64,000 nt of DNA from positions 92,401,992 through 92,465,991 of the forward strand of contig OY821520.1 in NCBI GenBank assembly GCA_963682025.1, written 5' to 3'. A model generated the notes under the pieces. That model was not told the origin of the DNA. It saw nothing but the letters and a program-made list of their open reading frames with translations, and made no database searches. The stretch comes from Cordilura impudica. Lineage: Eukaryota; Arthropoda; Insecta; Diptera; Scathophagidae. Below, in pieces: positions 23,102 through 34,404 of the stretch (position 1 is the first letter of the stretch; each line of letters opens with the position of its first letter). The position numbers and the translations under genes are program-made.

Positions 23102-24379
23102 TCTATACTAAAATAATAAAGAGGTAATGAATGTTTGTTTGTATTTTTGTGGGAGGTAATCTCCGTAACTACTTATCTGATTTTAAAAATCTTGGTTCCA
23201 ATATTTAGAAAGGTCCTTAAGGATGATAAGCTATAAATTTTTTTGATTTTTTTAGTGGGCGTGGCACATCTCATATAAAGTGAAATTTTAATATCATATA
23301 TATTGAGTACTATGACAAAGAGAGCTTTGCAAATTTGTGTGATGTCACTATGATGTTAGTAGTAGTCGAGCCGAAATTGACGGGATCGGATAAATGGGCG
23401 TGGCACCATATAAAGTAATAATTCAATATTATATATATGTAGCATTATGACAGATACAGCTATGCAAATTTGTCTGAGATAATCTATTATTAATATGAGT
23501 AGTTAGACAAAAAATTGGCGGTATCACATCAATGGGCGTGGCACTCCCCATATAAATTAATTATTAAATGTCATATATCCGAAGTTTTGTAAAAGTGAGA
23601 GTCATGTGACTTTGCGTGAGACCATAAGTTAGTTATGTGATTAGTCGTACCAAAAATGGGCGTGATTGGTGCAGTGGGCATAGCACCGTCCATACAAAGT
23701 AAATTCAAAATATCATATAACTTGTGTACTATATAAGGGAAAGCCTCGACACTTTGTCCGAATCCATCAGATATTAATGTGAGTAGGCCGATACAAATTG
23801 GGCGGGAAGGGAATAGTGGGCGTGGCACCTCCTATAAAAAATTAATACTATGAGAGCGACTGCATGGAAACTTTTGACAAGGACATTAATTAGTATGTGA
23901 GTAGGCGTGGACAATTTGGGCGGAATCTTCAAATTCCAAAATAGCAAAATTAAAAAATCGCCAAAATCAAAAGTCGCCAAAATCAAAAATCGCGAAAAAC
24001 AAAAATTGTTGAAAAACAAAATCTTCAAATCAACAAAAATCGCTGAAATCAAAAATTGCCAAAATCAAAAATCGCTAAAATCGAAAATGGCCATATGATA
24101 TTTTAAATTCGAGAGTAACAGTTAAGTGTTGTCATATCTAATTTGGAAAATCCATGTTCTTCTAATGGCCATCTATGTATGTACCCTATTTCAGAGTAGT
24201 AACGCCGAAAAATTTGATAATTGTTACACCGAATAAAAGAAAAAAAATTATTGTATAAGCAAGCATTGAAGTATAAAAAATATAAAATAAATGAAATACA
24301 ATCTTTTAGTTCCGCAATACATATAAAACATATCAATAAGTCTCAGTAGGTCGTAGCGAAGCGCGACAGGGCATACCAG
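23102..24379 (+). mobile_element. H2 Helitron-like element with internal tandem units
   Basis: It begins after A with TCTATACTAAAATAATAAAG, followed by GTTTGTTTG and TAATCTCCGTAACTACTTA, very like the 5' ends of animal Helitrons, and ends in the hairpin GTCGTAGCGAAGCGCGAC, GGGCATACCAG, before T. CCAG replaces the usual CTRR end. Five units of 137-144 bp, each with GTGGGCGTGGCAC or a variant, lie at about 23257, 23393, 23531, 23672 and 23816. A short AAAATCGCCAAAATCAAAA repeat follows (23930-24090). No protein is encoded. The second copy is at 36862-37937. Confidence 0.7.
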
Positions 24380-25302
24380 TTTTATATATATTTATATGTT
24401 GTTTATACTCGTAAATTTCTAATAAACATACATTGGTATAGCTCGATTTGCATGGCACCAATAGGTATAAATTATGATGATTCCCAAAATATCTCGGCAC
24501 TTGAGTTATACCCTTTTGAAATTTTGAATGAGGGGAAATGGGGTTTAAATCACTCCGTGACTGTGCGTGACTATGCGTGACTGTGTGTGACTTTCTAAAA
24601 ATTTTTCTTTTGTCACAACAAGTCTATGGACAAAGCTTCAGATCGATCGGATGGGGGGAAGTGAGGTTTTAATCTCTTCGTGACTGTGCGTGACTATGCG
24701 TGACTGTGCGTGACTATGGCAATGTAATCTTTTTTCACAGCAAGATTATCGACCAAGTTTCAGATCGATCGGATAATTGGAAATGTGTTTTAAATCACTC
24801 CGTGACTGTGCGTGACTATGCGTGACTGTGGATGACTATGTGGAAGTTAATATTTCTTTACAGCAAGTATATCGACCAAGTTTCAGATTGATTGGATGAG
24901 GGGAAATCCATTTTAAATCTCTCCGTGACTGTGCATGACCATGCTTGACTGTGCGTGACTAAGCCAAGGATAATCCTTTTTTCTCAGCAAGTGTATGGAC
25001 CAAGTTCCAGATCGATCGGATGAGGGGAAATGACATTTAGAACACTCCGTGACTATGCATGACTATCCCAAAATTGGTCTATAGTCATGACAAAATTATG
25101 GGTCAAGTTTCAGATCAATTGGATAAGGTGGAATGGGGTTGCCCCACGACAGACAGATAGAGAGTATTAGTTAAAAGAAAGAGTTAAAAAAAAAAGATTT
25201 TTATTAATAAAAATTTGTAAATTAATTTCAGGAAGATAAGATGAGTAGTTGCGGAGATTACCTACTACGAACCAACACACGTTATTATTATATTAGTATA
25301 GA
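24380..25302 (-). mobile_element. Second Helitron-like element with a TGACTGTGCG satellite
   Basis: On the minus strand it starts TCTATACTAATATAATAATA at 25302 after A, and TAGGTAATCTCCGCAACTAC lies about 40 bp inside, almost the same as in the element at 23102 but in the opposite direction. The body differs: about five units of about 122 bp, each with CGTGACTGTGCGTGACTATG on the plus strand plus a CAAGTTTCAGATCGATCGGA phrase. The left (3') end was not resolved, and 24380 is simply where the neighbouring element stops. Confidence 0.55.
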
Positions 25303-25460
25303 TTAATATCTTTAAAATAAAAACTTAGTTTCGCCTACTGTATCACTTCTTAAATACGTATTTTTTTTTAAAAAACATTTTCTTAAAAAAGACAATTTTT
25401 TCCAAAAAGTTTTATTACATAAGTTATTTAATTTTTTTAATAAACTACTTTTATACTTAA

Positions 25461-25995
25461 ACAAGTAAGAAAATTATAGTCGATCTAGACCGACTATATG
25501 ATACCCTATACCATGCGTTTAGAGACCCTATCTCTCAGGCCCAACTAACTGGATATAGAAAATAAGCATAAATCAAATTTGAGTGGGATTTTTATTAATT
25601 TTTTGGCTGCAGATATGAAAAAGTTCATATAGGATGATATATCTATATGGGGACTAGGCCCAAAAATGGACCGATCCTGACCACGTTTGGTAAGGTCTCT
25701 TGTATTTTGCAAAAATATATACAAACGAAATTTGAGAAGAATTAGTGCAATATTATTGTTTTTTTTTTATAGATTTAGGTGAAGATCGGGAAGCAGCTCT
25801 ATATGAGGCTTATGACTAAGAGTTGTCCCATAGGGATCATTTTTGGACTACTGATTAATGGATGTAATAAACACATACAAACCCAGTTTGACTAAGATTT
25901 ATATGATAATTTGGATCTTATGGCAATTTATGTTGATTTCATAGGGGTCATTTGTATGGGGGCTAGGTCTGAACATGGACAATTTCTCACCAATT
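25461..25995 (-). mobile_element. F3 element, truncated
   Basis: Opens with ACAAGTAAGAAAATTATAGT, the minus-strand end of F3, and follows the family as far as CTCACCAATT. The start half (TATACCC end) is absent; the copy stops abruptly at an AAGTAC-type minisatellite. Confidence 0.7.
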
Positions 25996-26170
25996 GCTTC
26001 GAAAAGTACCTTTTCTTCAAAAAGTACCTTTTCTTCAAAAAGTACCTTTTCTTCAAAAAGTAACTTTTCTTCAAAAAGTAAATTTTCTTCAAAAGTACAT
26101 TTTCTAATAATAGTGACTTTTCTTAAAAAAGTACACTTTTCGAAAAGTACATTTTCTTAAAAATTAAAAA
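25996..26170. repeat. 18-bp minisatellite (AAAAAGTACCTTTTCTTC)
   Basis: The most regular array of this repeat type in the window: about five near-identical 18-bp units followed by more diverged units to about 26160. A 61-codon frame through it is only the repeat translated. Confidence 0.75.
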
Positions 26171-26319
26171 TAGATATAGTGTAAAGACTTTTTTAGTTTT
26201 TTAAGGAAAGGTACCTTTTGAGGAATCTACTTTTCAATGCTCAACATTAATTGTTTTTGTAAATAAATGTGGGTTAAGGTGCGTACACCACAAAAATATC
26301 GCCTAGACCTTGTTGTTCG

Positions 26320-26790
26320 CTAAGCCCGATTCACGTGCAGAAAGCCATTGATTAGACTAATGCTTGATCTCAGCTGTATTTTAATGGATCCAAGCTTCAT
26401 CTGCCTTTTTAAAATGGCGCAAGACTCATCCGTATTGCCATTGGATATCGCCAAACACTCATTTGAAATTGGCACACGACTCCGTTTCTGGTCAATTGCA
26501 AGCAAAAGCATCTTTCTTTCGAACAGCTTTCTAAAACCCAACTGATTAACCAAAATTGAAATTCCGCGCACTTTCACTCGACCAATACTATAACGTGAAT
26601 TTTTCCCACAGTCTCGGGTGTGGTGAACTTGATTGGGTGGCCACAAAGAAACACAGTTAACCACTTTTTTACCATTGAAATTGCGTAATGGTTTTTTTTC
26701 TACAGAAAATAAAATGAACATTCGATATCCACTATTTTCCATTTTTGCAAAAACTAACGAGGTCGTAAGCTGTGAATAGCTGCTACACAC
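26320..26790 (-). CDS. Unrecognised 156-codon open frame
   Basis: A minus-strand frame encoding SLWPPNQVHHTRDCGKNS and RKLFERKMLLLAIDQKRSR, with no stop for 156 codons in sequence less AT-rich than its flanks. I recognise no domain, signal peptide or membrane segment, and no splice sites or promoter stand out. It lies between a minisatellite and an F3 copy. It may be a fragment of a mobile-element protein, a decayed exon, or a chance frame. Confidence 0.3.
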   Translation of the reverse strand: MCSSYSQLTTSLVFAKMENSGYRMFILFSVEKKPLRNFNGKKVVNCVSLWPPNQVHHTRDCGKNSRYSIGRVKVRGISILVNQLGFRKLFERKMLLLAIDQKRSRVPISNECLAISNGNTDESCAILKRQMKLGSIKIQLRSSISLINGFLHVNRA

Positions 26791-27043
26791 AATCTTAACG
26801 ACGTAGCTTCTTTAGAATTTTATAGTGTTCTGCTATAAGTTGGTTATTAACGTGAGCAGGGCTGATTTTTTATTAACTACGAGGGAATTTAAAAAAAAAA
26901 CACGGTATATTTGATCTGCATTAAAGATCCATGTTACACGCGCAGTTGAAATCAATATAAAATTTTCGAAAACGACAAAAATCCGTAATTTGTGCAATCC
27001 AAAACAATTTGATACGATTAGGTATGATTTCATATGAAATTTA

Positions 27044-27557
27044 CTTATACCCTATACCACTTTGTGGCCAGGGTGTGATGACTTAGTGCTAATTTTTTTT
27101 CTGCCAAAAATATTATACAGATCGAATCAGAATCACTTTCTGTGACGATTTGGAGACTAATGATCACAATCGTGAATATATTTCGATGAATGTGATAAGC
27201 TTATGTCAGCCTTAGGATACAAGCTATTGAAACTGGCAAAAATTGGTGCACATTCAGACCTAGTCCTCATACAAAATACCTCTACGAAATCGACTTAATT
27301 TTCCATAGGACACAAATTGTCATATAGATCTCGTTACAATTCGGTTTGAATGTGTTAATAACACCCATTAATCACTAGTCCACAAATAAAGCCTGTAGGA
27401 GATTTCTTAGTCATCGCGGCCATATAAAGGTGCTTCCCGATCTTCACTTAAATCTATTAAAAACAAAATTATTGCACAGGGTATTCTCATATTTGGTTTG
27501 TATAAGTTTTTGCAAAAAATAAGTCAAGATCGGTCCATTTTTGACCTAGTTCTCATA
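27044..27557 (+). mobile_element. F3 element, left part, interrupted by an F1 copy
   Basis: Begins TTATACCCTATACCACTTTG and follows F3 to CCTAGTTCTCATA. At that point F1 is inserted; the family continues at 27984 with TAGATATA, as in other F3 copies where CCCCATATAGATATAGC is continuous. Confidence 0.7.
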
Positions 27558-27983
27558 TCTATAAGATTAATAGGCAAGGCGGTTTCTTGTGACCGATAAA
27601 AAAATTTTAGTTACCAACCGATTTTTACCAAAAATACCTCGTTTCTTTCGATTTCTTGTGACCGATAATAAAGTTTTAGTTTCCAACTGATTTTTACCAA
27701 AAATACCTCATTTGAAAGGTCTTTATTTTTAGCTGTCCACCAGATTTACAGATTTTAACCGTCTGGAACATGTTTTTGGAGAAATGCTTATTTAAAGTTG
27801 CTACTAACACATACATAAACCACATACTGTGTCTATATTATTGATATCAAATGCTCTCTGTTGAATTGTAAATTGGCTAAAACTGAATAGTATACTTTTA
27901 GGCTCTTATAAAATGGTTATTAAATTAAAAAAAATTTTTTTTCTATAATTTGCAGTCGAGCTTCGAGGGCTGGTCTCTGCTAG
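27558..27983 (+). mobile_element. F1 Helitron-like element with an internal duplication
   Basis: Starts TCTATAAGATTAATAGGC after A and ends in CTGCTAG before T. About 70 bp containing GATTTCTTGTGACCGATAA and TTTTTACCAAAAATACCTC is present twice in tandem (27583-27655 and 27650-27715), making this copy longer than the usual 365 bp. The CTCGAAGCTCG-type palindrome before CTAG is slightly decayed. Non-coding. Confidence 0.75.
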
Positions 27984-27995
27984 TAGATATAAATA

Positions 27996-29298
27996 AAGGG
28001 TCCGCCAAATAACTATTTTTTTTTTGAAAATGCTATAAAAAAAACTACTGAATATTATCTCAACTTTCTTTTTTTATTTGAAAGTACGATCCTTCCGGTT
28101 AATAACGGAAAATAATTTCATTCAAACGGCTGCCTCGGCTGGCCATGCAGTAGCCTACGCGATCGCTCCAATTTTTAAGCACATTATCGATTGTGTGCAG
28201 CTGTATTTCACCAATGTCTTCACGAGTATTGTCCTTTAAAGAGTCAATTGTCTCTGGCTTGTTGGCGTAACACTTATCTTTTAGGGCACCCCACAGATAA
28301 TAGTCCAACGGTGTCAAATCGCAGCTCTGAGGTGGCCAAACGACATCAGCTCTGCGGCTGATAATGCGATCTTCAAAAACAGGGCGCAAAACATCGAGTG
28401 TAGCTTCGGCTGTGTGGCACGTAGCGCCGTCCTGTTGAAACCAAATGTTGCCAATATCCTCCTCTTCAATTTTTGTGAACAAAAATTCGTTCAACATGGC
28501 CCGATAACGATCGCCATTGACTGTAACAGCCACTCCTTGCTCACTTTCGAAGAAAAATGGCCCAATTATGCCTCTGGACCAAAATCCGCACCAAACAGTG
28601 ACTCGTTTTGGGTGTATCGGCTTTTCAATGTATGCGTGCGGGTTTTCTGTGCCCCAAATGCGACAATTTTGCTTGTTTACATACCCGCCAAGATCAAAAT
28701 GAGCTTCATCTGAAAAGATGATTTTTTTGGCAAAATCAGCATCTTCTGTAAGTCGATCGCAGGCCCACTTAGCGAAGCAAAAACGCATTGGATGGTCAGT
28801 TGGCTTCAACTCCTGAACCAATTGGACTTTGTATGGCGTCATACCAAGGTCTTTATGCAAAATTGGTCTCAATGATGCCTCCGAAATGTTCAATTCTTGA
28901 AAACGACGGTGAATTGATGTTGATGGCACTTCACGCACACTTTCTGCCACAGCAGCAATATTCTCGGGTGTACGCACTGTTTTTGGCTTTTCACGCTTTG
29001 GTTTATCGATGAGGATGCCAGTTTCTTTCACTTTTTTCACAAGATAACGAACATACGGAGCTGACGGTGCTTCTCTTCTTCAAAAATCCATACGCAATTT
29101 TCACACACATTCTGCAACATTACTATGATTTTCAAAGTAATGTCGCAATATTTCCCAGCGCTGTTCAAGCGTATACACAACCATAGTCGTTCAGCGGAAG
29201 GATAAAACTAATTATCTGTCAAATCAGACATGAGCTAAGTGTTACCATTCACGAAATAAGCACTAGTTGAAAAAAAAAACGTTAGATGGCGGACCCTT
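27996..29298 (-). mobile_element. mariner-family element of DD41D type, 1303 bp, complete ends
   Basis: AAGGGTCCGCCA at 27996 and its inverse at 29287-29298 are the terminal inverted repeats, with TA on both sides (27994-27995, 29299-29300). Similarity extends inward to the T-rich run. The element carries one transposase gene with two stops. It lies 12 bp beyond the end of an F1 copy, in the remains of an F3 element. Confidence 0.9.
28099..29184 (-). pseudogene. DD41D mariner transposase, disrupted by two stop codons
   Basis: From ATG at 29184 the frame gives MVVYTLEQRWEILRHYFENH and would encode about 361 residues, but codons 28 (TGA, 29101-29103) and 35 (TGA, 29080-29082) are stops. The rest (from 29040) is open for 313 codons. 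The catalytic triad is complete: Asp159 in FSDEAHFDLGG, Asp252 in FQQDGATCHTA, and Asp294 in TPLDYYLW, with 41 residues between the last two, the spacing of the DD41D group described in tephritid flies. The helix-turn-helix DNA-binding part lies in the first about 110 residues. Homologous frames are common in insects. Not functional as it stands, though only two substitutions are visible, so the insertion is young. Confidence 0.85.
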
Positions 29299-29302
29299 TA
29301 TA

Positions 29303-29395
29303 TGCAAAAAAAAATTAACAACAACGACATTAAAATTTGGTTTATGCTTATTTTCTATATCCATATAGGGCATGGTATAGTCGGTCTAGACGGAA
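29303..29395 (+). mobile_element. F3 element, right part
   Basis: AAAATTTGGTTTATGCTTAT through the TCGGTCTAGACG end of F3 continues the copy that starts at 27044. About 25 bp of the consensus between the two parts is missing at the mariner insertion site. Confidence 0.6.
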
Positions 29396-31237
29396 TTTTT
29401 CGCGTTTTTTCCTTTTTTTTTTTTTGGTTTTCATTGAGTTTATGGACAAATTTTATGAAAAAATAATTTTTTTTTATTTATTTCTCTAAACAATTTAGTT
29501 TTGTCTCTAGAAAACACTTATAAATACAATATTAGAACGGAGAAAGCTGTCACGTCAAATTCATACTATGCCAATATATATTTGTTTAGTTTATTTTTTT
29601 TTAACAAGGCTGCATGCACGAACCTCAATCGCAATAAATAAATATGTAACATAATAAAAACATTAAATACAAATTGCTGATTATCTGCATATTCGTTTAA
29701 TCGAACCTTTAACCTCTGCGAGTTGAATGTAAAAAAATATAAAAAAATTAGGTGCAAACAATCAAACGTACCGCTTACAATACAATCAAATTCATAACTT
29801 TCAACACATTTGTCAAAAATATGAATTCAATATATTAAGTGTTTTATTTTTCAATCGCCAATGTTTTTAGAGATTTAGATTTTTATATATTTTTTGTGAG
29901 TTTTAACAGATCAAAGGCTAAATTGAAGCGTTTTTTTTTATTTTTTTTTTTTGAAATTTATAACTTTTTGTTGATGTTTTATGTTTATTGTATGATTATA
30001 ATCAAAATTATTAAATGTATGTGCTTAAGTGTATGTTTTTGTCTAGCTTATTTTTTTTATTAAAAGTATATCTATATTTCATTTAAAATGACCTTTGAAA
30101 TGATGTTTTTTTTTTTGGCAATTGTACATTTTGCTAATCAATCGTACATCAATATAATTTTTTTTATTTTTGGGGCTGGTCAGGTTTTAAAAAAATGATT
30201 TTGCAAATGTGACTATGGCATATTTATGTTTTTAGGGAGGAGCAAAATTTAAGAGGGTACATGGTTTTGGTATCTTTTTAAACACATGTAGATTGGTATA
30301 AACTATCGCAACTTGAAATATTTCAACAAATTTTTACATGTAAGTAACCGGTATCAATGGATCTGGTTACCTCAATCCGCGTATCGCCATTCAACTATCA
30401 ACAAATAACTAGTTGAGTTCATATTTCTTTTCCCTTTTCATATTTTTCTATAAAGTCATAATACTAAATAAATACAACAACAAATTGGCAATCGAAACAA
30501 AAAGCAATAGCAAATAAATAAATAGGTAAACAAAACGAAAAAAAAACTACTTGTAATCAAATGTTGCATAATAATGGTAACATCACATTGTTGTATTCGC
30601 ATTAAAAGTACGAATACTGTTGTGGTATAACTATGAGTATGCATGTATGTATGTGTGTATGTTTGTACACTGATTTGTATTGTGGTCTCTAATGTGGTTA
30701 TTGGTGTTTAGGTGTGGCATTTGTACAAATATCGAAAAAAAAAATCATAATATCATTTCATTTACTTCTATTTGGTTGTCCGTCTGTCCATTTTAAACAT
30801 TGTTTTTATTTTTTGCAACAAATTACAAATGAACGAGCGAAAAGTTAAAACCTACCGCAAGGCATAACAAGGCGTTACCACCACAAAATTTAATTTAGTT
30901 TAGCGTTTTTTCACTACTTCTTTAACGAATAAAAAAAAACTCATTCGTAAGTATTTAATTTCAATTATTGCTTGATTTGATATACTTTTTTTTATATGCT
31001 TTCTCAACCAATAACTGTTAAATAGATTAGGCGATAAATAGTGTAGAGGAATGAAGAGGACAAGTAAGACAATTTTAAATGATTACATCAAGTAAAAAAA
31101 TGTTAACAATTTCTATACTTTAAATGCGACAATTTTTTTTCATGTTCTATGGAAGAAACGGAATATTAAAAAAAAAAACTTTAAAAATAATATAAAAACG
31201 TACAAAGTTCCGAAAATATCTATATATCTATCTACAT
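29396..31237. other. AT-rich intergenic sequence
   Basis: Poly-T runs and short ATGTATGTGTG microsatellites (about 30640) only. The several open frames of about 60-75 codons are AT-driven and have no domain. Confidence 0.45.
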
Positions 31238-31331
31238 GGGTTGTGTCAAAAACGGTGGATTGGAGAAAAATGCGTTTTTTTCTCAAAACTTAATTTTCAC
31301 ACACTAGGTCCTTTTTCTCGGAGAAGGTCAC
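31238..31331 (+). mobile_element. Truncated copy of a MITE with GTGACCTTCTCCGAG ends
   Basis: From GGGTTGTGTCAAAAACGGTG to TCTCGGAGAAGGTCAC it matches the right two thirds of the MITE at 57226-57382. The left inverted repeat is missing. Confidence 0.65.
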
Positions 31332-31479
31332 ATATAATTATTATCGCTGACTCTGATCTGTAACTATGCTTGATAAATATTCAATTTCGTCGAACTATCG
31401 TTGAAACTAGAAAAATTGGGATGCAAGTTCCTTTTTAAACAAAATACCTTTTCTGGAAAAAGTAACATTTCTTATAACT

Positions 31480-31800
31480 GTGTAGGGTGTATATATCAGT
31501 CATTGTGTTTGTAACGCACCTAGAAAATATATACATTCTTGAGCATTATAACAACTTTAGCCGATATAGCGATATTCCTCTGTCTGTATGTTGAAATCAC
31601 GCTCATTTACAAAACAAATCGGAAATATTTGGATAATATTGTTTGCTTGCTATTATTTCAAGGCCGATAAACTAAGGAACGAAGTACAAAATGTGAAAAT
31701 ACTCCAAAAGATTTCATATAAAACCCCAAACTAAATGAAAAATGTCTAAACGTAACAGAAGGTTTGAATATAACGATGCATATACATTACGATGACAGCG
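31480..31800. repeat. Possible fragment of another dispersed dipteran repeat
   Basis: TTTGTAACGCACCTAGAAAA, TATATACATTCTTGAGCA and TGTTGAAATCACGCTCA resemble a repeat I know from Drosophila genomes in which these phrases occur in the same order. There is no second copy in this window and I cannot define ends. Confidence 0.3.
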
Positions 31801-31829
31801 GTTTCAATAACAAAAAAATTCGGTCGAAT

Positions 31830-32395
31830 TTTGAGGTGTGCGAGTCGGATTATTATGACACTGGAACTAAAGCTTTAGTGCGCGAAATTAGAGCCAAAAC
31901 CGACAATGCTTTCTGTACGCGCATTGAGTTCAAATATGCATTTATATGTAAAAATTATAAAAAAAAAAATAATTTTTCACAAAAATTTGGATATTAATAA
32001 TTGCATTTGAATTAAACTAATCAATAAACCATAATCTAGAGTAAATTATCTTTCTAATAAAACCAAAAAATCTATTATCGGTTGACAGATAGCCAAGTTA
32101 TATCAAGTTCCCCAGGCAATAAATGCGCCGCAAACCACTTGATTAAGAAAGTCGAGCGCAAATTTTCAAAGACATTGATATAATTTACAACAACAACATT
32201 TTTGTATTCTTCTGATCCCAAAATTATCTTATGTAAAGTATTTGCATCTCATCTATTGTTATGCCGTTCTAACTTATTGTCAAAACAGTACGTATTTTTT
32301 TTAGCACTATTTCAAAATCTCCAATTTTACTTTTTCAAATATTTTGTTCAAGAAATTTACCTAAGTGAACCATATAATTAATAGTTTTAATCCGT
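31830..32395. repeat. Left arm of a large inverted repeat
   Basis: About 560 bp, from GTGCGAGTCGGATTATTATG through GACAATGCTTTCTGTACGCG, AAGTTCCCCAGGCAATAAAT, TGCCGTTCTAACTTATTGTC to AAGAAATTTACCTAAGTG, recurs inverted at about 34405-34925. A 77-codon frame (31764-31997) opens in the outer part of this arm but is disrupted in the other arm, so I do not call a gene. Confidence 0.7.
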
Positions 32396-34404
32396 GTTGC
32401 AAAGCTACAAAGATGCAATAAAATAAAACTGTGGTGTAAAATAACAAAATGTGTTCAAATGTTTTTGCGTTTTATGTGTTTTTAAGTTTTATATTTATGT
32501 TAAATGTAATTAATAAAGATAAATGCAAATGTACATTACAACCCCTGAGGAAGTAGACCAAAAATCCTCGAAACCTTGGGAAAAATTGTAATAAAAAAAT
32601 GCTTTTTTAATTACACAATGAATATTAGATCTCATTAGCTTACAAAAAATATTGAACTGAAGAAAAACTACAATTGACCAAAAAAATTATAATAATAAAG
32701 AAAAAATATTAAATTTGCTTAAAAAAATATATTTAGAGTTTCATTACTAAAAATTAAAAAAAAAATTTAAATCAATTAAAAATTAAAAAAAAAATGGCTC
32801 AGAAGAAATGTGTCCCGTTAAGAACCTCAGATCGCTCTGAAATTGAATGCAGTCACTCCAAGCCAAACACGGACACTATGGTAAAATATTTTCGTACCTC
32901 TGTAAATCTGATCAGTATAAAATTTTTGTAATATACAAATTGGTTCCTAGATGTGCATTTTTTGCACATTTAAAAACACAAAACTAATCTGGAATTAATT
33001 TAGTGTACCAAAATATAGCGTAGAAAAAATTCCACAAAAAAAATTTTCCCTTAAGTAGAAGCACGTTTTATTTTAAGTTTAAATTCTAGGAACACTAATT
33101 TTTTCATTTAATGAAGACCCTAAAAGTTTGCTAATCAATTTTATCCAATTCACCAGTGTTGCCATAATTTGAAATTGTAAAGATGTTAACTTGCAAAAAA
33201 GATGTTAAAACGTACTGGAATAAAAAAAAAATGTTACATTTTTTTTCAAATTTAATTAGTTTTTATTGAAAAATTAAAGTCTATTAATAAATTCTTTGGT
33301 TTTTAAATGGAAAAATCAATATAAAACATAAGTTTCGGTTTATATTTTTTAAATTTTATTAAAATTATTTTGATTTCATCTGTAATTTTTTTTAACATCA
33401 AATTGAGTTTTTTTAATTTTAAATTAAATTTAATTTTAAATTAAATTAAAAAAATATTTTTTTTTAATTTCAAATATAGCAGAATTATCATTATCAAAAT
33501 ATACGAATATATCTATAATATTAATAGGCTAGGAGATTTCTTGTGACCGATGTTTTGTTCTACCGTTTTATCCCGGTTTTGACATAACGTATATTTTTTG
33601 AAAGGTATTTCTTTTTAGCTGTTCACCAGATTTACAGATTTTTAAGTTTAAACTCTTCTAATATATTGGTTATCGGTTCCTTTACCCGGTCAAATGTGTT
33701 TTGTATGGAAAATTTTGCCATTTTTCTAATACAATAATAATTTTTGGCAATCGTCTTTTTAATTCATTAACAACTGTTGTTGCTGTTTACATCCTTTTAT
33801 TACCTAAGTGAATTATTGTAGGTATCCTGTATCCTGTATCCTTATAGTGTATTAAATATAAAAACTAAATTATCTACATATTTTCATAAAATAACGAATA
33901 AATTTGAGGAATTTTATGAATACATAAATTCGTTTTATTCTAAAAAAAATCCTGATGAAGAAAATATTTATAAATTTTCATAAAGAGTCAATTTGACATC
34001 AAGAGTACCCCACGGGTTAGTTTCAGCAAATAAGTCCAGAATATTATTTTTTAGAACTATTAAAATAATATCAACAAGTTTTATCGAAATCCTTCCACAA
34101 ATATATAATTTTTCGATATTATTTAACCAAAATGTAAATCTCCCTAAATTTGACCTTTGACCTTAAAGAGGGACAGTTTATAGTCTCTCAATTTAACCTT
34201 AATTTACAAGATTGATAACATTTTCAAGTAGTATAATAGTTTGACAAAAGAAATTTGAAATATGAAAACACCAAAATAATGTTGACTAAAAGTTGTAAAA
34301 GTATGGAAAATCACATTTTTCTTCAAATCCACTGAAATGAAAACGCTGCCCTCGCAAAATTAATAACAGGATACCTACAATATTTGCAATTTTTAATCAC
34401 ATAT
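32396..34404. other. Spacer between the arms of the large inverted repeat
   Basis: About 2 kb, mostly AT-rich and non-coding. It holds CCCCTGAGGAAGTAGACC and AATCCTCGAAACCTTGGGAA near 32545-32580, a phrase type seen at the ends of Penelope-like elements, and an F1 fragment at 33513. Confidence 0.4.
33513..33665 (+). mobile_element. F1 Helitron-like element, 5' fragment
   Basis: Starts TCTATAATATTAATAGGC after A and is very close to the 61952 copy over 150 bp to CACCAGATTTACAGATTTTTA, then breaks off. Confidence 0.65.

Noticed and set aside
23907..24098. Plus-strand Lys/Ile-rich frame
   Set aside because: It is the translation of an AAAATCGCC-type short repeat within a Helitron-like element.
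23102..25302. One 2.2-kb transposon with terminal inverted repeats
   Set aside because: A complete H2 element with its own 3' hairpin ends at 24379, and the H2 copy at 36862 has the same extent without the second half; two adjacent elements explain it better. Kept as a finding because a composite cannot be excluded.
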